The position numbers and the translations under genes are program-made. From positions 24,241-88,240 of the forward strand of contig JAJZNE010000178.1 of the NCBI GenBank assembly GCA_021847995.1: a stretch of 64,000 nt of DNA, read 5' to 3'. The DNA is from Pseudomonadota bacterium. GTDB lineage: Bacteria; Pseudomonadota; Alphaproteobacteria; Acetobacterales; Acetobacteraceae. Shown in pieces: positions 1 to 8,475 of this stretch (position 1 is the stretch's first letter; every line of letters begins with the position of its first letter). The notes under the pieces are model-generated. The model was not told where the DNA came from, did no database searches, and saw only the letters and a list, made by a program, of their open reading frames with translations.

Positions 1-114
1 GCGCCATTGAGGCACGCCCCGGGACACGCGCGCGCGCAGGCGTGAGCGGATGGCACCGAACCGGGCCGGCGGCGCGCGGTTCTTCCTGCTTGCGCACAGC
101 AGGAGCATGCCGCA

Positions 115-657
115 ATGGCCGATATCAAGGGTTGCAGGGTCGCCGTCCTCGCCACCGATGGCGTCGAGCAGGTGGAACTGACCGGGCCGGTGAAGGCGCT
201 GCGGCAGGCCGGCGCCGATGTGACCGTGATCTCGCCCAGCGGCGGGCCGATCCAGGCGTTCAATCACGACACGCCGGGCGACCGGCTGCCGACCGACGCC
301 GCCCTCGGCGCCGTGCGGGCGGAGCAGTTCGCGGCGCTGGTGCTGCCCGGCGGCGTCGCCAATCCCGACAAGCTGCGCATCGACCCGCAGGCCGTCAGCT
401 TCGTCAGGGCGTTCGTCGATGCCGGCAAGCCGATCGCGGCGATCTGTCATGGTCCCTGGACGCTGATCGAAGCGGGCGGCGTCAAGGGGAAGCGCATGAC
501 CTCCTGGCCGTCGCTGCAAACCGACCTCCGGAACGCCGGCGCCGCCTGGGTGGACGAAACCTGCGTCGTTGACGGCACGCTGGTGACGAGCCGCAAGCCG
601 GACGACATTCCCCAGTTCAACGACCGCATGCTGGCGCTGTTCGCCGCCGCGGCATAG
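115..657 (+). CDS. DJ-1/PfpI family protein (class I glutamine amidotransferase-like)
   Basis: A 180-residue single-domain DJ-1/PfpI protein. The nucleophile elbow is visible as AICHGPW with Cys111-His112, and the conserved acid near the N-terminus is Glu18 in the segment GVEQVEL, as in YhbO/PfpI-type deglycases and stress proteins. Length is normal for the family. The ATG is preceded by an AGGAG-like site in CAGGAGCATGCCGCA. The product is soluble with no signal peptide. Family members act in repair of glycated or carbonyl-damaged molecules or as peptidases; which applies here cannot be told from sequence. The stretch 1-114 before it shows no other supportable gene. Confidence 0.9.
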   Translation: MADIKGCRVAVLATDGVEQVELTGPVKALRQAGADVTVISPSGGPIQAFNHDTPGDRLPTDAALGAVRAEQFAALVLPGGVANPDKLRIDPQAVSFVRAFVDAGKPIAAICHGPWTLIEAGGVKGKRMTSWPSLQTDLRNAGAAWVDETCVVDGTLVTSRKPDDIPQFNDRMLALFAAAA

Positions 658-675
658 CGCGCGGCGGAAGGTGGA

Positions 676-3588
676 TCACCCGGCGGCAACGCCGAGCCGG
701 TTGCGCCAGGCGATCTCGATCGCCTCGGCCAGCACGCGCCGCCCCATCTCCGGCGAATGCCTGGTGCGCACCAGCGCCTGGCCGGCCCGCGACAGGCGCC
801 GCCACAGCGCCGCGTCGCGATGGAGGCGTAGACACGCCTCTGCCAGCGCCGCCGGACCGTCGGCGATCAGCACCTCCCGCCCGTCGGTCAGCTCCATGCC
901 CTCCGCCCCGCAGGAGGTCGTCACCACCGGCAGGCCGTACGCCATGGCGGTGGAAATCTTGCCCTTGGTGCCGGCGCCGAAGCGCAGCGGGCAGACGAAC
1001 ACGCGCGCGGTGTCGAACACGTCGCGCAGCTCCTCGACCATGCCGGTGACGACGACATGCGGGCCGGCCAGTGCCTGGACCTCCGGCCCCGGATTGGCGC
1101 CGGCGATGATGAAGCGGGCATCGGGCAGCGCCGCGCGGATCAGCGGCATCACCTCGCCGGCGAAGAAGCGCACCGCATCGACGTTCGGGCCGTGCCGGTA
1201 GCCGCCGAGAAAGACGAAGTCGCGGCGCGGGGCGAAGCCGGCTTCGGTGCCGTGGAAGGTGAACATGAACGGCCACACCACGCCCGGCGCCTCGGGTGCC
1301 GCGCGCGCGAGCAGATCGCGCTCGAAGGTCGAGTGCGTGATGGTGCAATCGACGCGGCGGATCAGCGCCAGTTCGCGCGCCCGCATCGCCCCGGCCGCCG
1401 CCGCCGTCGCGGCGCTGCCATCGAGCGCCGCCTCCCGCTCCAGGCGCAGGAAATGCAGATCCATGAGATGGAACAGCACCGGCGCCTGCGGCGCGAACCG
1501 GCGCAAATCGTCCAGCACCTGTTCCAGCACCGGCACGCGATAGACCAGCACGGCATCGAACAATGCGCCATAGCGGCGGATGAACGACGGGAAATCCGGC
1601 TCGTAGGGCGAATACGCGCATTCCACGCCGATCGCCTGCAACGCCGGGGTGTGCGCCGGCTCGAACAGGAAGTTGTCCTGCGGCGTGAAGTAGGGCTTGT
1701 AGCCGAGATCGCGGAACAGCCGCAGCGTCAGCGTCGTCGTCACCGACCCGGCGTCCTGCATCGGTGTCGGCGTCGTCGCATCGACGATCAGCGCGCGCCG
1801 CCGCACGCCGCGCTCGCGCTCGAAATACGGGGCCTCGCCGTTCGGCCGGTGCGCAGTGAGCGTGTCGCGCCAGCGCAGGAACAGCCTGCCGGCATTGACG
1901 CGCTGATAGGCTTTCACCCCGCTCGCCGTGTCGGTGCCGGAGGTGCGCCCCTCATAGTGGATGACGCGCGACAGCGGCTGGTACAGCACCTGCCGTCCCG
2001 CCCTGCGCAGCCGCAGGCAGAGATCGGCATCCTCGCAGTAGGCCGGTGCGAACGCGGGGTCGAAGCCGCCGCAGTCACGCCACAGCGCGGCCGGGATCGC
2101 CACCGAGGCGGCGGAGATGTAGTCGGCCTCGCGCGCATGGGCATAGTGCGGACGGTTGGGATCGTCGTTGCGGCCGTAATTCCACGCCGAGCCGTCGCGC
2201 CATATGATCGCCCCCGCCTCCTGCAACGTCCCGTCCGGATAGAGCAGTTTGGAGCCGGCCAGCCCGGCGCCGGGCCATTCGGCAAAGGTGGCGAGCAGCG
2301 CATCGAGCCAGCCCGGCAGCACGCGGGTGTCGTTGTTCAGCAGCACGAGGAAGCGCCCGCGCGCCGCCGCCGCGGCGTCGTTGCAACTGCGCAGGAAGCC
2401 GAGATTGCGCGTCTGCCGGCGCAGGCCGATACCCGCGACGCCGGCGAGCGTCGCCGCCGTGGCATCCGGCGAGACATCGTCGATGACAACGATCTCGGCG
2501 CTGTGGCGGGAGGTGTGCGCGCGCAGGCTGTGCAGGCAGTTCAGCGTGTAGGCGAGCTGCCCATGCACCGGGATCAGGATCGAGACATCGGGCGGCGTCG
2601 CCGCGTCCCGCGGCGGGCACAGCCGCGGCGCCAGCGCGTTGAGTTCGGCAACCGCGCCGGCGAAATCCGGCTCTCCGCCGAGCAGCGCATGGCGGCGGAG
2701 GAACGCATCGCCCTCCCGTCCCGCCGCGATCACGGCATCGTCGGGCCGGAACTCGTAGCCGGTGAAGCTGTCCGGGTCGCGGTCGGGGGCATCGGCGGCG
2801 GGCCAGGCATGGGCGGTGCGCGGCACGTCGAACACCGCGCCCGGCCCGGCGCCGGACGCCGCCTGCCGCTCCAGCTGCGCCGCCAGCCGCGACGCGGTGG
2901 CGGCGAGATTGATGCTGCGGTCATCGAGTTCCACCAGCCGCTCGACCAGGGCCACGGCCTGGCGCCGCGCGGTCAGCCCGTCCGGCGGCATGGCGGGCAC
3001 CGCATCGGCGTGCGGCAGCGTGGCGCGTGCCTCCGCGGCGGCATCGCGCGGTGGGAGAGCGTGGTGCAGCGTGCCGGATTCGAACAGCAGGCTCGGCAGC
3101 ACCGGCGGCGCGCCATCGCAAGCGAGCAGCAGCGTCGTCGCGGCGGCATGCCCGGCGGGTGCTGCAAGGCCGATCGTCCGCGCGTCGGCGAACTCCGCCT
3201 GCAGGATCAGGGTGCCCGCGAGCGGACGCTGGCGGAACGCAATGACATGAAGGAACAGGGCGGCGAGCGCGTCCGCGGCCGGCGGCACCGCGTCGGCGAC
3301 GCTCACCGCCAGCACGCCGCCCGGCCGCAGCCGGCGGCGCAGGGTCGGCAGCGAGGCGGCGAGATCCCCCGCGCGCACCGGCGCCAGCCACAGCAGCACA
3401 TCGGCCGCCTCCGCCGCATCGGCATCGAGCAGCCGGCGTGCCGCGGCGGCGAGCAGCCCCGCCGCGTCGGCGTCGGCCGGCCCCGCCTCCATCACCACCC
3501 GGTCGCGGCACAGCGGCAGCAGGAACCGCGTGCGGTGCAGCCGGGCCTCCCGCTCCATCGCGGATGGCAGCGGCGCGGCATGCGTCAT
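676..3588 (-). CDS. Two-domain glycosyltransferase (GT2 + GT4) with degenerate N-terminal region
   Basis: A 970-residue glycosyltransferase. Residues 1-330 contain a degenerate methyltransferase-like stretch (LRPGGVLAVSV around 87-97) and a linker. A GT2 domain starts near residue 334 (PDVSILIPVHG) and carries the acidic NND triplet at 418-420 in place of DxD and an ED pair in YCEDADLCLRLR. A GT4-like domain fills the C-terminal third with the motif EGMELTDGREVL. It probably adds several sugars of a surface polysaccharide, with activated nucleotide-sugar donors. The open frame extends upstream to 4311, but that part is antisense-frame shadow of the reductase gene; the ATG at 3588 overlaps the upstream stop by four bases (ATGA), so the pair is translationally coupled. 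Confidence 0.88.
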   Translation of the reverse strand: MTHAAPLPSAMEREARLHRTRFLLPLCRDRVVMEAGPADADAAGLLAAAARRLLDADAAEAADVLLWLAPVRAGDLAASLPTLRRRLRPGGVLAVSVADAVPPAADALAALFLHVIAFRQRPLAGTLILQAEFADARTIGLAAPAGHAAATTLLLACDGAPPVLPSLLFESGTLHHALPPRDAAAEARATLPHADAVPAMPPDGLTARRQAVALVERLVELDDRSINLAATASRLAAQLERQAASGAGPGAVFDVPRTAHAWPAADAPDRDPDSFTGYEFRPDDAVIAAGREGDAFLRRHALLGGEPDFAGAVAELNALAPRLCPPRDAATPPDVSILIPVHGQLAYTLNCLHSLRAHTSRHSAEIVVIDDVSPDATAATLAGVAGIGLRRQTRNLGFLRSCNDAAAAARGRFLVLLNNDTRVLPGWLDALLATFAEWPGAGLAGSKLLYPDGTLQEAGAIIWRDGSAWNYGRNDDPNRPHYAHAREADYISAASVAIPAALWRDCGGFDPAFAPAYCEDADLCLRLRRAGRQVLYQPLSRVIHYEGRTSGTDTASGVKAYQRVNAGRLFLRWRDTLTAHRPNGEAPYFERERGVRRRALIVDATTPTPMQDAGSVTTTLTLRLFRDLGYKPYFTPQDNFLFEPAHTPALQAIGVECAYSPYEPDFPSFIRRYGALFDAVLVYRVPVLEQVLDDLRRFAPQAPVLFHLMDLHFLRLEREAALDGSAATAAAAGAMRARELALIRRVDCTITHSTFERDLLARAAPEAPGVVWPFMFTFHGTEAGFAPRRDFVFLGGYRHGPNVDAVRFFAGEVMPLIRAALPDARFIIAGANPGPEVQALAGPHVVVTGMVEELRDVFDTARVFVCPLRFGAGTKGKISTAMAYGLPVVTTSCGAEGMELTDGREVLIADGPAALAEACLRLHRDAALWRRLSRAGQALVRTRHSPEMGRRVLAEAIEIAWRNRLGVAAG

Positions 3589-4562
3589 GGCAGGTCGGGC
3601 CGCCACTGCGCCGCAACGTGATCGAGCACGGCGCGCAGGGTGTCCGCCAGCGGCACCGTCGGGGACCAGCCGGTGTGCCGCCGCAGCTTGTCGGTGCGGC
3701 CCAGGATCACCGCTTCGTCGGACGGCCGCAGCAGCGCGGCATCCACCGTCACGTCGAGCGGGATGCCGGCGAGGCGGGCAAAGATCGGCACCAGGTCGCC
3801 GATCCTGATCGCGCTGTCGGCGCAGATGTTGTAGGCCTCGCCGGGTGTCCCGCGTGCGGCCAGCAGGGTCAGCGCCGCGATCGCGTCGCGCACGTCCATG
3901 ATCGGCCGGCACGCATCGAGATTGCCGACGCGCAGCCGGCCGCCGCGATGGGCGATGGCGATGACGCCGGCGGCGAAATCGGACACCACGTCGTGCCGCT
4001 TGCGCGGGCCGGTGGTATTGAACAGGCGTGCCCGGATGCAGCGGATGCGCCGGTTGCGCCAGTACTGAAACGCCAGCAGATCCTGCGCCACCTTGCTGAC
4101 GCCGTAGGGATGCAGCGGCAGCAGCGGCGCATCCTCGTCGATCGGCAGGCGCTCGGGCGTCAGGCTGGCGCCATATTCGGCGGCGGAACAGGCGACCACC
4201 ACCATCGGATCGTAGCCGGCGTCGTGCGCGGCCCGCACGTACTGCACCGCCTCGAACACGTTCAGCGTGCCCTGGACATTGGTATCGAGCGTCAGCGCCG
4301 GTTCGCGCCACGAGAGGGTGGGCAGGCTCTGCGCCGCGAGATGGTGGATCACCGCCGGACGGAAGCGGGCGATGCAGGCGCGCACCGCGGCGGCGTCGCG
4401 GACATCGAGTTCCAGCATGGTCACGCCGTCGATGCGTGGCGGCGGGACGGGGTCGCCGGCAAACCAGGTGCCGAGCACCGCACCCTGCCGTGCCGCGGCG
4501 AGCTGCGCAACAAGATGGGCGCCGATCATGCCGGCCGCCCCCGTTACCAGTATATCCGTCAC
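3585..4562 (-). CDS. NAD(P)-dependent epimerase/dehydratase (Rmd-like sugar-nucleotide reductase)
   Basis: A 325-residue extended short-chain dehydrogenase. The Rossmann motif GxxGxxG is at residues 8-14 (GAAGMIG), the catalytic Tyr/Lys are Y153 and K157 in YGVSK, and Ser126 lies in ACSAAEY. The sequence resembles GDP-4-keto-6-deoxy-mannose reductases and related GDP-sugar dehydratases, for example the RPIMDVRD segment. It likely makes a deoxy- or epimerised nucleotide sugar for the adjacent glycosyltransferase. The start is GTG at 4562, at the edge of an AT-richer divergent promoter region. Exact substrate (GDP-mannose or GDP-heptose derived) is inferred only; the GHMP heptose kinase at 7388 makes a heptose substrate possible. 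Confidence 0.85.
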   Translation of the reverse strand: MTDILVTGAAGMIGAHLVAQLAAARQGAVLGTWFAGDPVPPPRIDGVTMLELDVRDAAAVRACIARFRPAVIHHLAAQSLPTLSWREPALTLDTNVQGTLNVFEAVQYVRAAHDAGYDPMVVVACSAAEYGASLTPERLPIDEDAPLLPLHPYGVSKVAQDLLAFQYWRNRRIRCIRARLFNTTGPRKRHDVVSDFAAGVIAIAHRGGRLRVGNLDACRPIMDVRDAIAALTLLAARGTPGEAYNICADSAIRIGDLVPIFARLAGIPLDVTVDAALLRPSDEAVILGRTDKLRRHTGWSPTVPLADTLRAVLDHVAAQWRPDLP

Positions 4563-4831
4563 CGGGACATGCCCTGCCGTCCGTGCGCCATCCTGTTCGA
4601 CAGGCCCCCGCCGTCGCGGCCCTTCATAGCCGGGCAGGGCGCCGGCGGGAACCAGCGCGTGAGCAACCTGTCGTCAAAGCGTGAAATCCTGATCAATGCT
4701 TAACAGACGGCAGTTATGACTGTTGCGTTCACCAAAAAGATGCCCAAACCACAAATATACAGTTCACCTCCTCATGAACCCGCGTATGATCCTGCATGTC
4801 CGGCGTGACAGGCCGAGGGAAGGGGGCGAGG
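4563..4831. promoter_or_regulatory. Divergent intergenic region, AT-richer, probable promoters
   Basis: This 269-base gap separates the leftward reductase and the rightward unknown gene. From about 4680 to 4790 it is noticeably less GC-rich than the genes around it (for example AACCACAAATATACAGTTC), which fits promoters facing both ways. I could not fix convincing -35/-10 pairs by eye. An ATG at 4796 in frame with the next gene has no ribosome-binding site and is treated as untranslated. Confidence 0.4.
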
Positions 4832-5377
4832 ATGCTGGATTTCACGGGACGCAGCGGCTCGGGAGAGGTCATCGGATCGCGCCACGCGGTCGATCGGCAC
4901 CCTGCGCTGGCCTGCGAAGTCGGCGTCGTGCGCCTGTTCGGCAGCGCCGATATCGGCACCCAGGGCCAGATCGCCGGCTGGGCGGAGCCGGAGGATGGGC
5001 ATCTGTGGAATGACGGCGTGGAGGCGGTGCTGCTGCTCGCCGTGCGGGCGCCGCCGCCGCGCCTGTTGCTGATCCTGGGCGGGGAGCCGTATGTCACCCG
5101 GATACGGCCGATGCAGGAGGTGACACTGTTCGGCAACGGTTTGCGGATCGGCTACTGGCGGATGACGCAGCGGGCGGAGACCACGCTCAGGGTGCCGCTG
5201 GAGCCGGAATGGTGGCTGCGGCGCGGGCCGCGGGCGCTGCTCAGGCTCGGCCTGCATCTGCCGCACAGCGTGCGGCCGAAGGACATTGCCGACGGGCCGG
5301 ACGGGCGCGAGCTCGGGTTCTGTTTCCGCACGCTCTGCCTGCAACCGCTCGCCGACGAGGCGGATCCGCCGGCGTGA
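4832..5377 (+). CDS. Hypothetical protein in polysaccharide cluster
   Basis: A 181-residue soluble protein that I do not recognise as a named family. Tryptophan- and glycine-rich segments (GWAEPEDGHLWNDG near residue 50, EPEWWLRRGPRALL near 128) and alternating hydrophobic stretches suggest a beta-sandwich, perhaps carbohydrate-binding. The ATG at 4832 is chosen because AGGGGGCGAGG directly precedes it; the in-frame ATG at 4796 lacks such a site. It stands first in a rightward series with the degenerate GT-like protein, the methyltransferase-like protein and the heptose kinase, so a role in building or modifying a surface glycan is inferred from context only. Confidence 0.65.
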   Translation: MLDFTGRSGSGEVIGSRHAVDRHPALACEVGVVRLFGSADIGTQGQIAGWAEPEDGHLWNDGVEAVLLLAVRAPPPRLLLILGGEPYVTRIRPMQEVTLFGNGLRIGYWRMTQRAETTLRVPLEPEWWLRRGPRALLRLGLHLPHSVRPKDIADGPDGRELGFCFRTLCLQPLADEADPPA

Positions 5378-5396
5378 TACCGCGGCAACGTCCGCG

Positions 5397-6542
5397 GTGA
5401 GCGACCCGGCTGCGCTGCACGGCGACCTGCAGGAGCGGGCCGACGGCGGTTTCGAGGGTTGGTGCTGGGCGCCCGGCCGGCCGGCGGAACGGTTGCGGGT
5501 GGACCTGCTGGTCAACGGCAGCCCGGCCGCGTCGATGATCGCCGCGATGTTCCGCCGCGACCTGTTCGTGCGCGGCTGCGGCGACGGGCGCCACGGCTTC
5601 GCCCTGCGCCTGCCGGAAGGCGCCGACCCCGGCATCGACGAATGCCTGATCACGGCGCAGGAACACCGCTCCGGCCGCGTGTTCGGGCAGATCCTGCGCA
5701 GCGGCGGCGGGCGCCGTCCGCCCGGTCTCACGCGCGTCGGCGTGCTGGCGCGGTCGGCGGAGGCGTTGGGGCTGGACGTGGCGGCACTGCACGCCGGCAG
5801 CGACCGGGCGCGGGTTTCCGCCCCGCTGCGCATCGCTTTCGCGACACTCGCCGCCCGGCTGTCCGCGCGGGCGACGGGCGGCGCGACGGCGCAGGCGCCT
5901 GAAGCGGCCGTACCGGCGGCCTTGCGTGCCGGCCTGCCACGTGTCGCCGACCCGCTGCTCACTCTGCTGCTGGTCGCCGGCCGCGCCGCCGGGACGCTCG
6001 ACCGCATCGCCGCGCTCGCGCCGGCGCTGGCCGACGCCGCTGCCGAGATCCTGCTCGCCGACACCGGCGCCGATCCGGCGACGGCGCTGCTGCCCGCCGC
6101 GGTGCCGCGCCTGCGCTATCTGCGCGACCGCGCGGCCGGATGTCCCGCTGCCGTGCTGCGGCTCGCCGCCGCGGCAGCGCGCGGGCGGGTGCTGGTGCTG
6201 CTCGATGCGACGCCTGCCGCCCCCTCGGCCGCCGCGCTGCTGGCGCTCGCCCGTGCCGTCGCCGCCGCGCCGGAGGTGCTGTTGCTGGCCACCGGCGTTG
6301 CCGCCGCCGCCCCGCCGGCCCCGCCGCCTCTGCCGACACGGCTGCGGTTGCCGGCCGCGATCGGGGTTCTGCTCGGGGGAGAGCGGCGGCTGTGGCAGGC
6401 GCTCGGCGCCGGCGCTCCGGTGCGGCCCGGCGGCACGCTGGCGGCCTGCGCCGATCTGGCGCTGCGCGCCCGCCTGCTCGGCCATCCCTGGCAACTGGTG
6501 CAGGAGCCGCCGCCGCCGGCGCGCGGGGCGATTGGCGCTTGA
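5397..6542 (+). CDS. Degenerate GT-A-like protein with N-terminal glycan-cluster domain
   Basis: A 381-residue protein beginning at GTG 5397, 19 bases after the previous stop. Residues 1-75 form a small domain (LLVNGSPAASMIAAMFRRDL, then GDGRHGFALRLPE) of a type I associate with glycosyltransferases of acetic-acid bacteria. From about residue 180 the pattern follows a GT2 fold (ADPLLTLLLVAGR, EILLADTGAD, RGRVLVLLDATPAAP), but the usual DxD is not evident and the acceptor region is reduced to alanine-rich sequence. It may be an inactive or non-catalytic relative. The function is not known; high alanine content and full codon bias argue it is still a real gene. Confidence 0.65.
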   Translation: MSDPAALHGDLQERADGGFEGWCWAPGRPAERLRVDLLVNGSPAASMIAAMFRRDLFVRGCGDGRHGFALRLPEGADPGIDECLITAQEHRSGRVFGQILRSGGGRRPPGLTRVGVLARSAEALGLDVAALHAGSDRARVSAPLRIAFATLAARLSARATGGATAQAPEAAVPAALRAGLPRVADPLLTLLLVAGRAAGTLDRIAALAPALADAAAEILLADTGADPATALLPAAVPRLRYLRDRAAGCPAAVLRLAAAAARGRVLVLLDATPAAPSAAALLALARAVAAAPEVLLLATGVAAAAPPAPPPLPTRLRLPAAIGVLLGGERRLWQALGAGAPVRPGGTLAACADLALRARLLGHPWQLVQEPPPPARGAIGA

Positions 6543-6591
6543 CCGGGCCGGGTCGGCCTCGTTACCAGTGCGGCATTCCCTGGCAGATCAC

Positions 6592-7401
6592 ATGGCCGCG
6601 ACCGATCTTCATGTCCGCTTCCCGGCAGTGAGCCTGCTGTCCCAGGCGGAGTTCGCCCTGCGGCGGCGGGCCGTGCAGGATCGGCTGGATGCCCGCCACC
6701 TGCATGAATCGTCGCTGCCGACCGGGGCCGCGACGCTGTTGCTGCACGGTACCTGCGCGCTCTGTCTGCGGCGGACCGAATTTGCCTCGGAGACCGGGTC
6801 GTGGGAGCGGATGGCGGACGGGCGCCGGGTGCCGCGCTGGGACGGCGCGCTCGCCTGCGATTGCCGCGATGCGCTGCCCAAGCAGGCCCGCGCCATCGTG
6901 CATTTCGCCGAGAGCGAGGCGATGCTGCGGCCGTGGACCCGGCTGCTGCTGTTCGGCCCGCCGGATGCGAGCCATCGCCGCCTCGCCGCCCTGGCCGGGC
7001 ACACGGTGACGGTGCCGGCGCTGCGGGCGGATGGCGGCGGGCTCGGCCCCGAAGCGGCGCCGGCAGCATTCCAGCTTGCAGTTGCGGTCGATTGCCTGCA
7101 CCGTACGCCGCCGCTCGATGCCGCCTTCGCCGCTTTCCGCCGTGCCCTGGCGCCCGGCGGATCGCTGCTGTTCACCGTCCCGTTCCGCCACGATGCCGCG
7201 CGCACCGTCACGCGCCCCGACCTCGGATCGCACGGCGTCCGGCTGGCTACGATGCTGCGCGAACCGGTGCACGAGATTGGCTGGGACGTGCTCGACCGGC
7301 TGCGCGCCGCCGGCTTCGCCCATGCCGCCGCGCACTGGTACTGGTCGGCCGAGCTCGGCTATCTCGGCGCCTTCAGCATGATCTTCCATGCCGCGCTCTG
7401 A
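6592..7401 (+). CDS. Putative class I SAM-dependent methyltransferase-like protein
   Basis: A 269-residue protein. The N-terminal part contains cysteine pairs (CALCLRRTEF near 51-60, later CDC) that could hold a metal. The C-terminal half has a methyltransferase-like outline: AVAVDCLHRTPPLDAAFAAF followed by RALAPGGSLLFTVPFR, the typical post-motif I and III segments of methyltransferase type 11 proteins, and an HWYWSAELGYLG end. A canonical glycine-rich motif I is not obvious, so activity is uncertain. ATG 6592 is chosen; an in-frame GTG at 6568 is possible, and neither has a strong Shine-Dalgarno site. It overlaps the following kinase by 14 bases, indicating one operon. Confidence 0.7.
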   Translation: MAATDLHVRFPAVSLLSQAEFALRRRAVQDRLDARHLHESSLPTGAATLLLHGTCALCLRRTEFASETGSWERMADGRRVPRWDGALACDCRDALPKQARAIVHFAESEAMLRPWTRLLLFGPPDASHRRLAALAGHTVTVPALRADGGGLGPEAAPAAFQLAVAVDCLHRTPPLDAAFAAFRRALAPGGSLLFTVPFRHDAARTVTRPDLGSHGVRLATMLREPVHEIGWDVLDRLRAAGFAHAAAHWYWSAELGYLGAFSMIFHAAL

Positions 7402-8458
7402 CGGTCCGGTGGCGCCGGGACAGACGGTGCGGTCGCGCGCGCCGCTGCGCCTCGGCCTTGCCGGCGGCGGCACCGATCTCAGTCCCTATTGCGACCAGTT
7501 CGGCGGCGCCGTGCTGAACTGCACCATCGACCGCTACGCCTACTGCTTCGTCGAGCCGGCGAGCGACGATGCGGTGCATTTCGCCGCCCACGATCTCGGC
7601 GTGGAGGAGCGGCTGGCCCGCAGCGAAGCGGCGCTGGCGACGGCGCGGCTTGCCATGCATGCCGGGGTCTATCGCCGCATGACGCGCGACTTCGCCGACG
7701 GCCGGCTGCCGGCGCTGAAGATCAGCACCTATGTCGATGCGCCACCCGGCTCCGGCCTCGGCTCCTCCTCGGCGCTGATGGTGGCGATGGTGGAGGCGTT
7801 CCGCCACTATTTCGGCCTGCCGCTCGGCCTCTATGACGTGGCGCATCTTGCGTTCGAGATCGAGCGCATCGAGCTCAACCTGTCGGGCGGCAAGCAGGAC
7901 CAGTACGCGGCGGCCTTCGGCGGCGCCAATTTCATCGAGTTCCTCGCCGGCGACCGCGTCATCGTCAATCCGCTGCGCGTGCCGCGCGGCGTCATGAACG
8001 AGCTGGAGACGTCGCTCGTCACCTGCTTCACCGGCGTCTCCCGCCAGTCCGACCGGATCATCGCCGAGCAGCAGCGCCACATGAATGCCGCGGATGCCGA
8101 TGCGCTGGACAGCCTGCACCAGTTGAAGCGCGATGCTGTGGAGATGAAGCAGGCCCTGCTGCGCGGGGAGGTCGGCCACATGGCCGAGATCCTCAACCGC
8201 TCCTGGCTCGCCAAGAAGCGGACCGCGCGCGCGGTCAGCAACAGCCACATCGAGGCGCTGTATGACGCGGCGATGGCGCATGGCGCCGTTGCCGGCAAGG
8301 TGTCGGGGGCCGGCGGCGGCGGGTTCTTCATGTTCATCGTGCCGCCGCAGCGGCGCGTGCATCTGATCCGCAGCCTCAACCGGATGGACGCGACCGCGAG
8401 CGCCGTGCATTTCACGGCGGACGGGGCGGAATCCTGGGTGACGGACGCGACCGGCTGA
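7388..8458 (+). CDS. hddA: D-glycero-alpha-D-manno-heptose-7-phosphate kinase (GHMP family)
   Basis: A 356-residue GHMP kinase. The N-terminal SRAPLRLGLAGGGTDLSPY and the nucleotide loop PPGSGLGSSSA (about 119-129) match sugar kinases of the HddA type, as does SGGKQDQYAAAFGG; the C-terminal GAGGGGFFMFIV is the third GHMP motif. HddA phosphorylates C-1 of D-glycero-D-manno-heptose 7-phosphate on the way to GDP-heptose used in capsule, S-layer or O-antigen glycans. It overlaps the preceding methyltransferase-like gene and ends the polysaccharide operon. No heptose 1-phosphate guanylyltransferase (HddC) or phosphatase (GmhB) is seen nearby. A kinase for another sugar phosphate cannot be excluded. 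Confidence 0.85.
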   Translation: MPRSDGPVAPGQTVRSRAPLRLGLAGGGTDLSPYCDQFGGAVLNCTIDRYAYCFVEPASDDAVHFAAHDLGVEERLARSEAALATARLAMHAGVYRRMTRDFADGRLPALKISTYVDAPPGSGLGSSSALMVAMVEAFRHYFGLPLGLYDVAHLAFEIERIELNLSGGKQDQYAAAFGGANFIEFLAGDRVIVNPLRVPRGVMNELETSLVTCFTGVSRQSDRIIAEQQRHMNAADADALDSLHQLKRDAVEMKQALLRGEVGHMAEILNRSWLAKKRTARAVSNSHIEALYDAAMAHGAVAGKVSGAGGGGFFMFIVPPQRRVHLIRSLNRMDATASAVHFTADGAESWVTDATG

Positions 8459-8475
8459 CCGCCCCGCGCGCCGCC

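Noticed and set aside
1..114. A leftward gene starting at the CAT at positions 5-7
   Set aside because: Only two codons are inside the window, so nothing supports it.
1057..3621. 854-codon plus-strand frame
   Set aside because: Shadow of the glycosyltransferase gene; composition is Arg/Gly/Gln-rich without motifs.
3589..4311. N-terminal 241-residue extension of the GT2/GT4 protein in the same frame
   Set aside because: It lies wholly opposite in frame within the reductase gene on the same strand, is rich in Arg/Ala as expected for a shadow frame, and the ATGA overlap at 3585-3588 gives the natural start.
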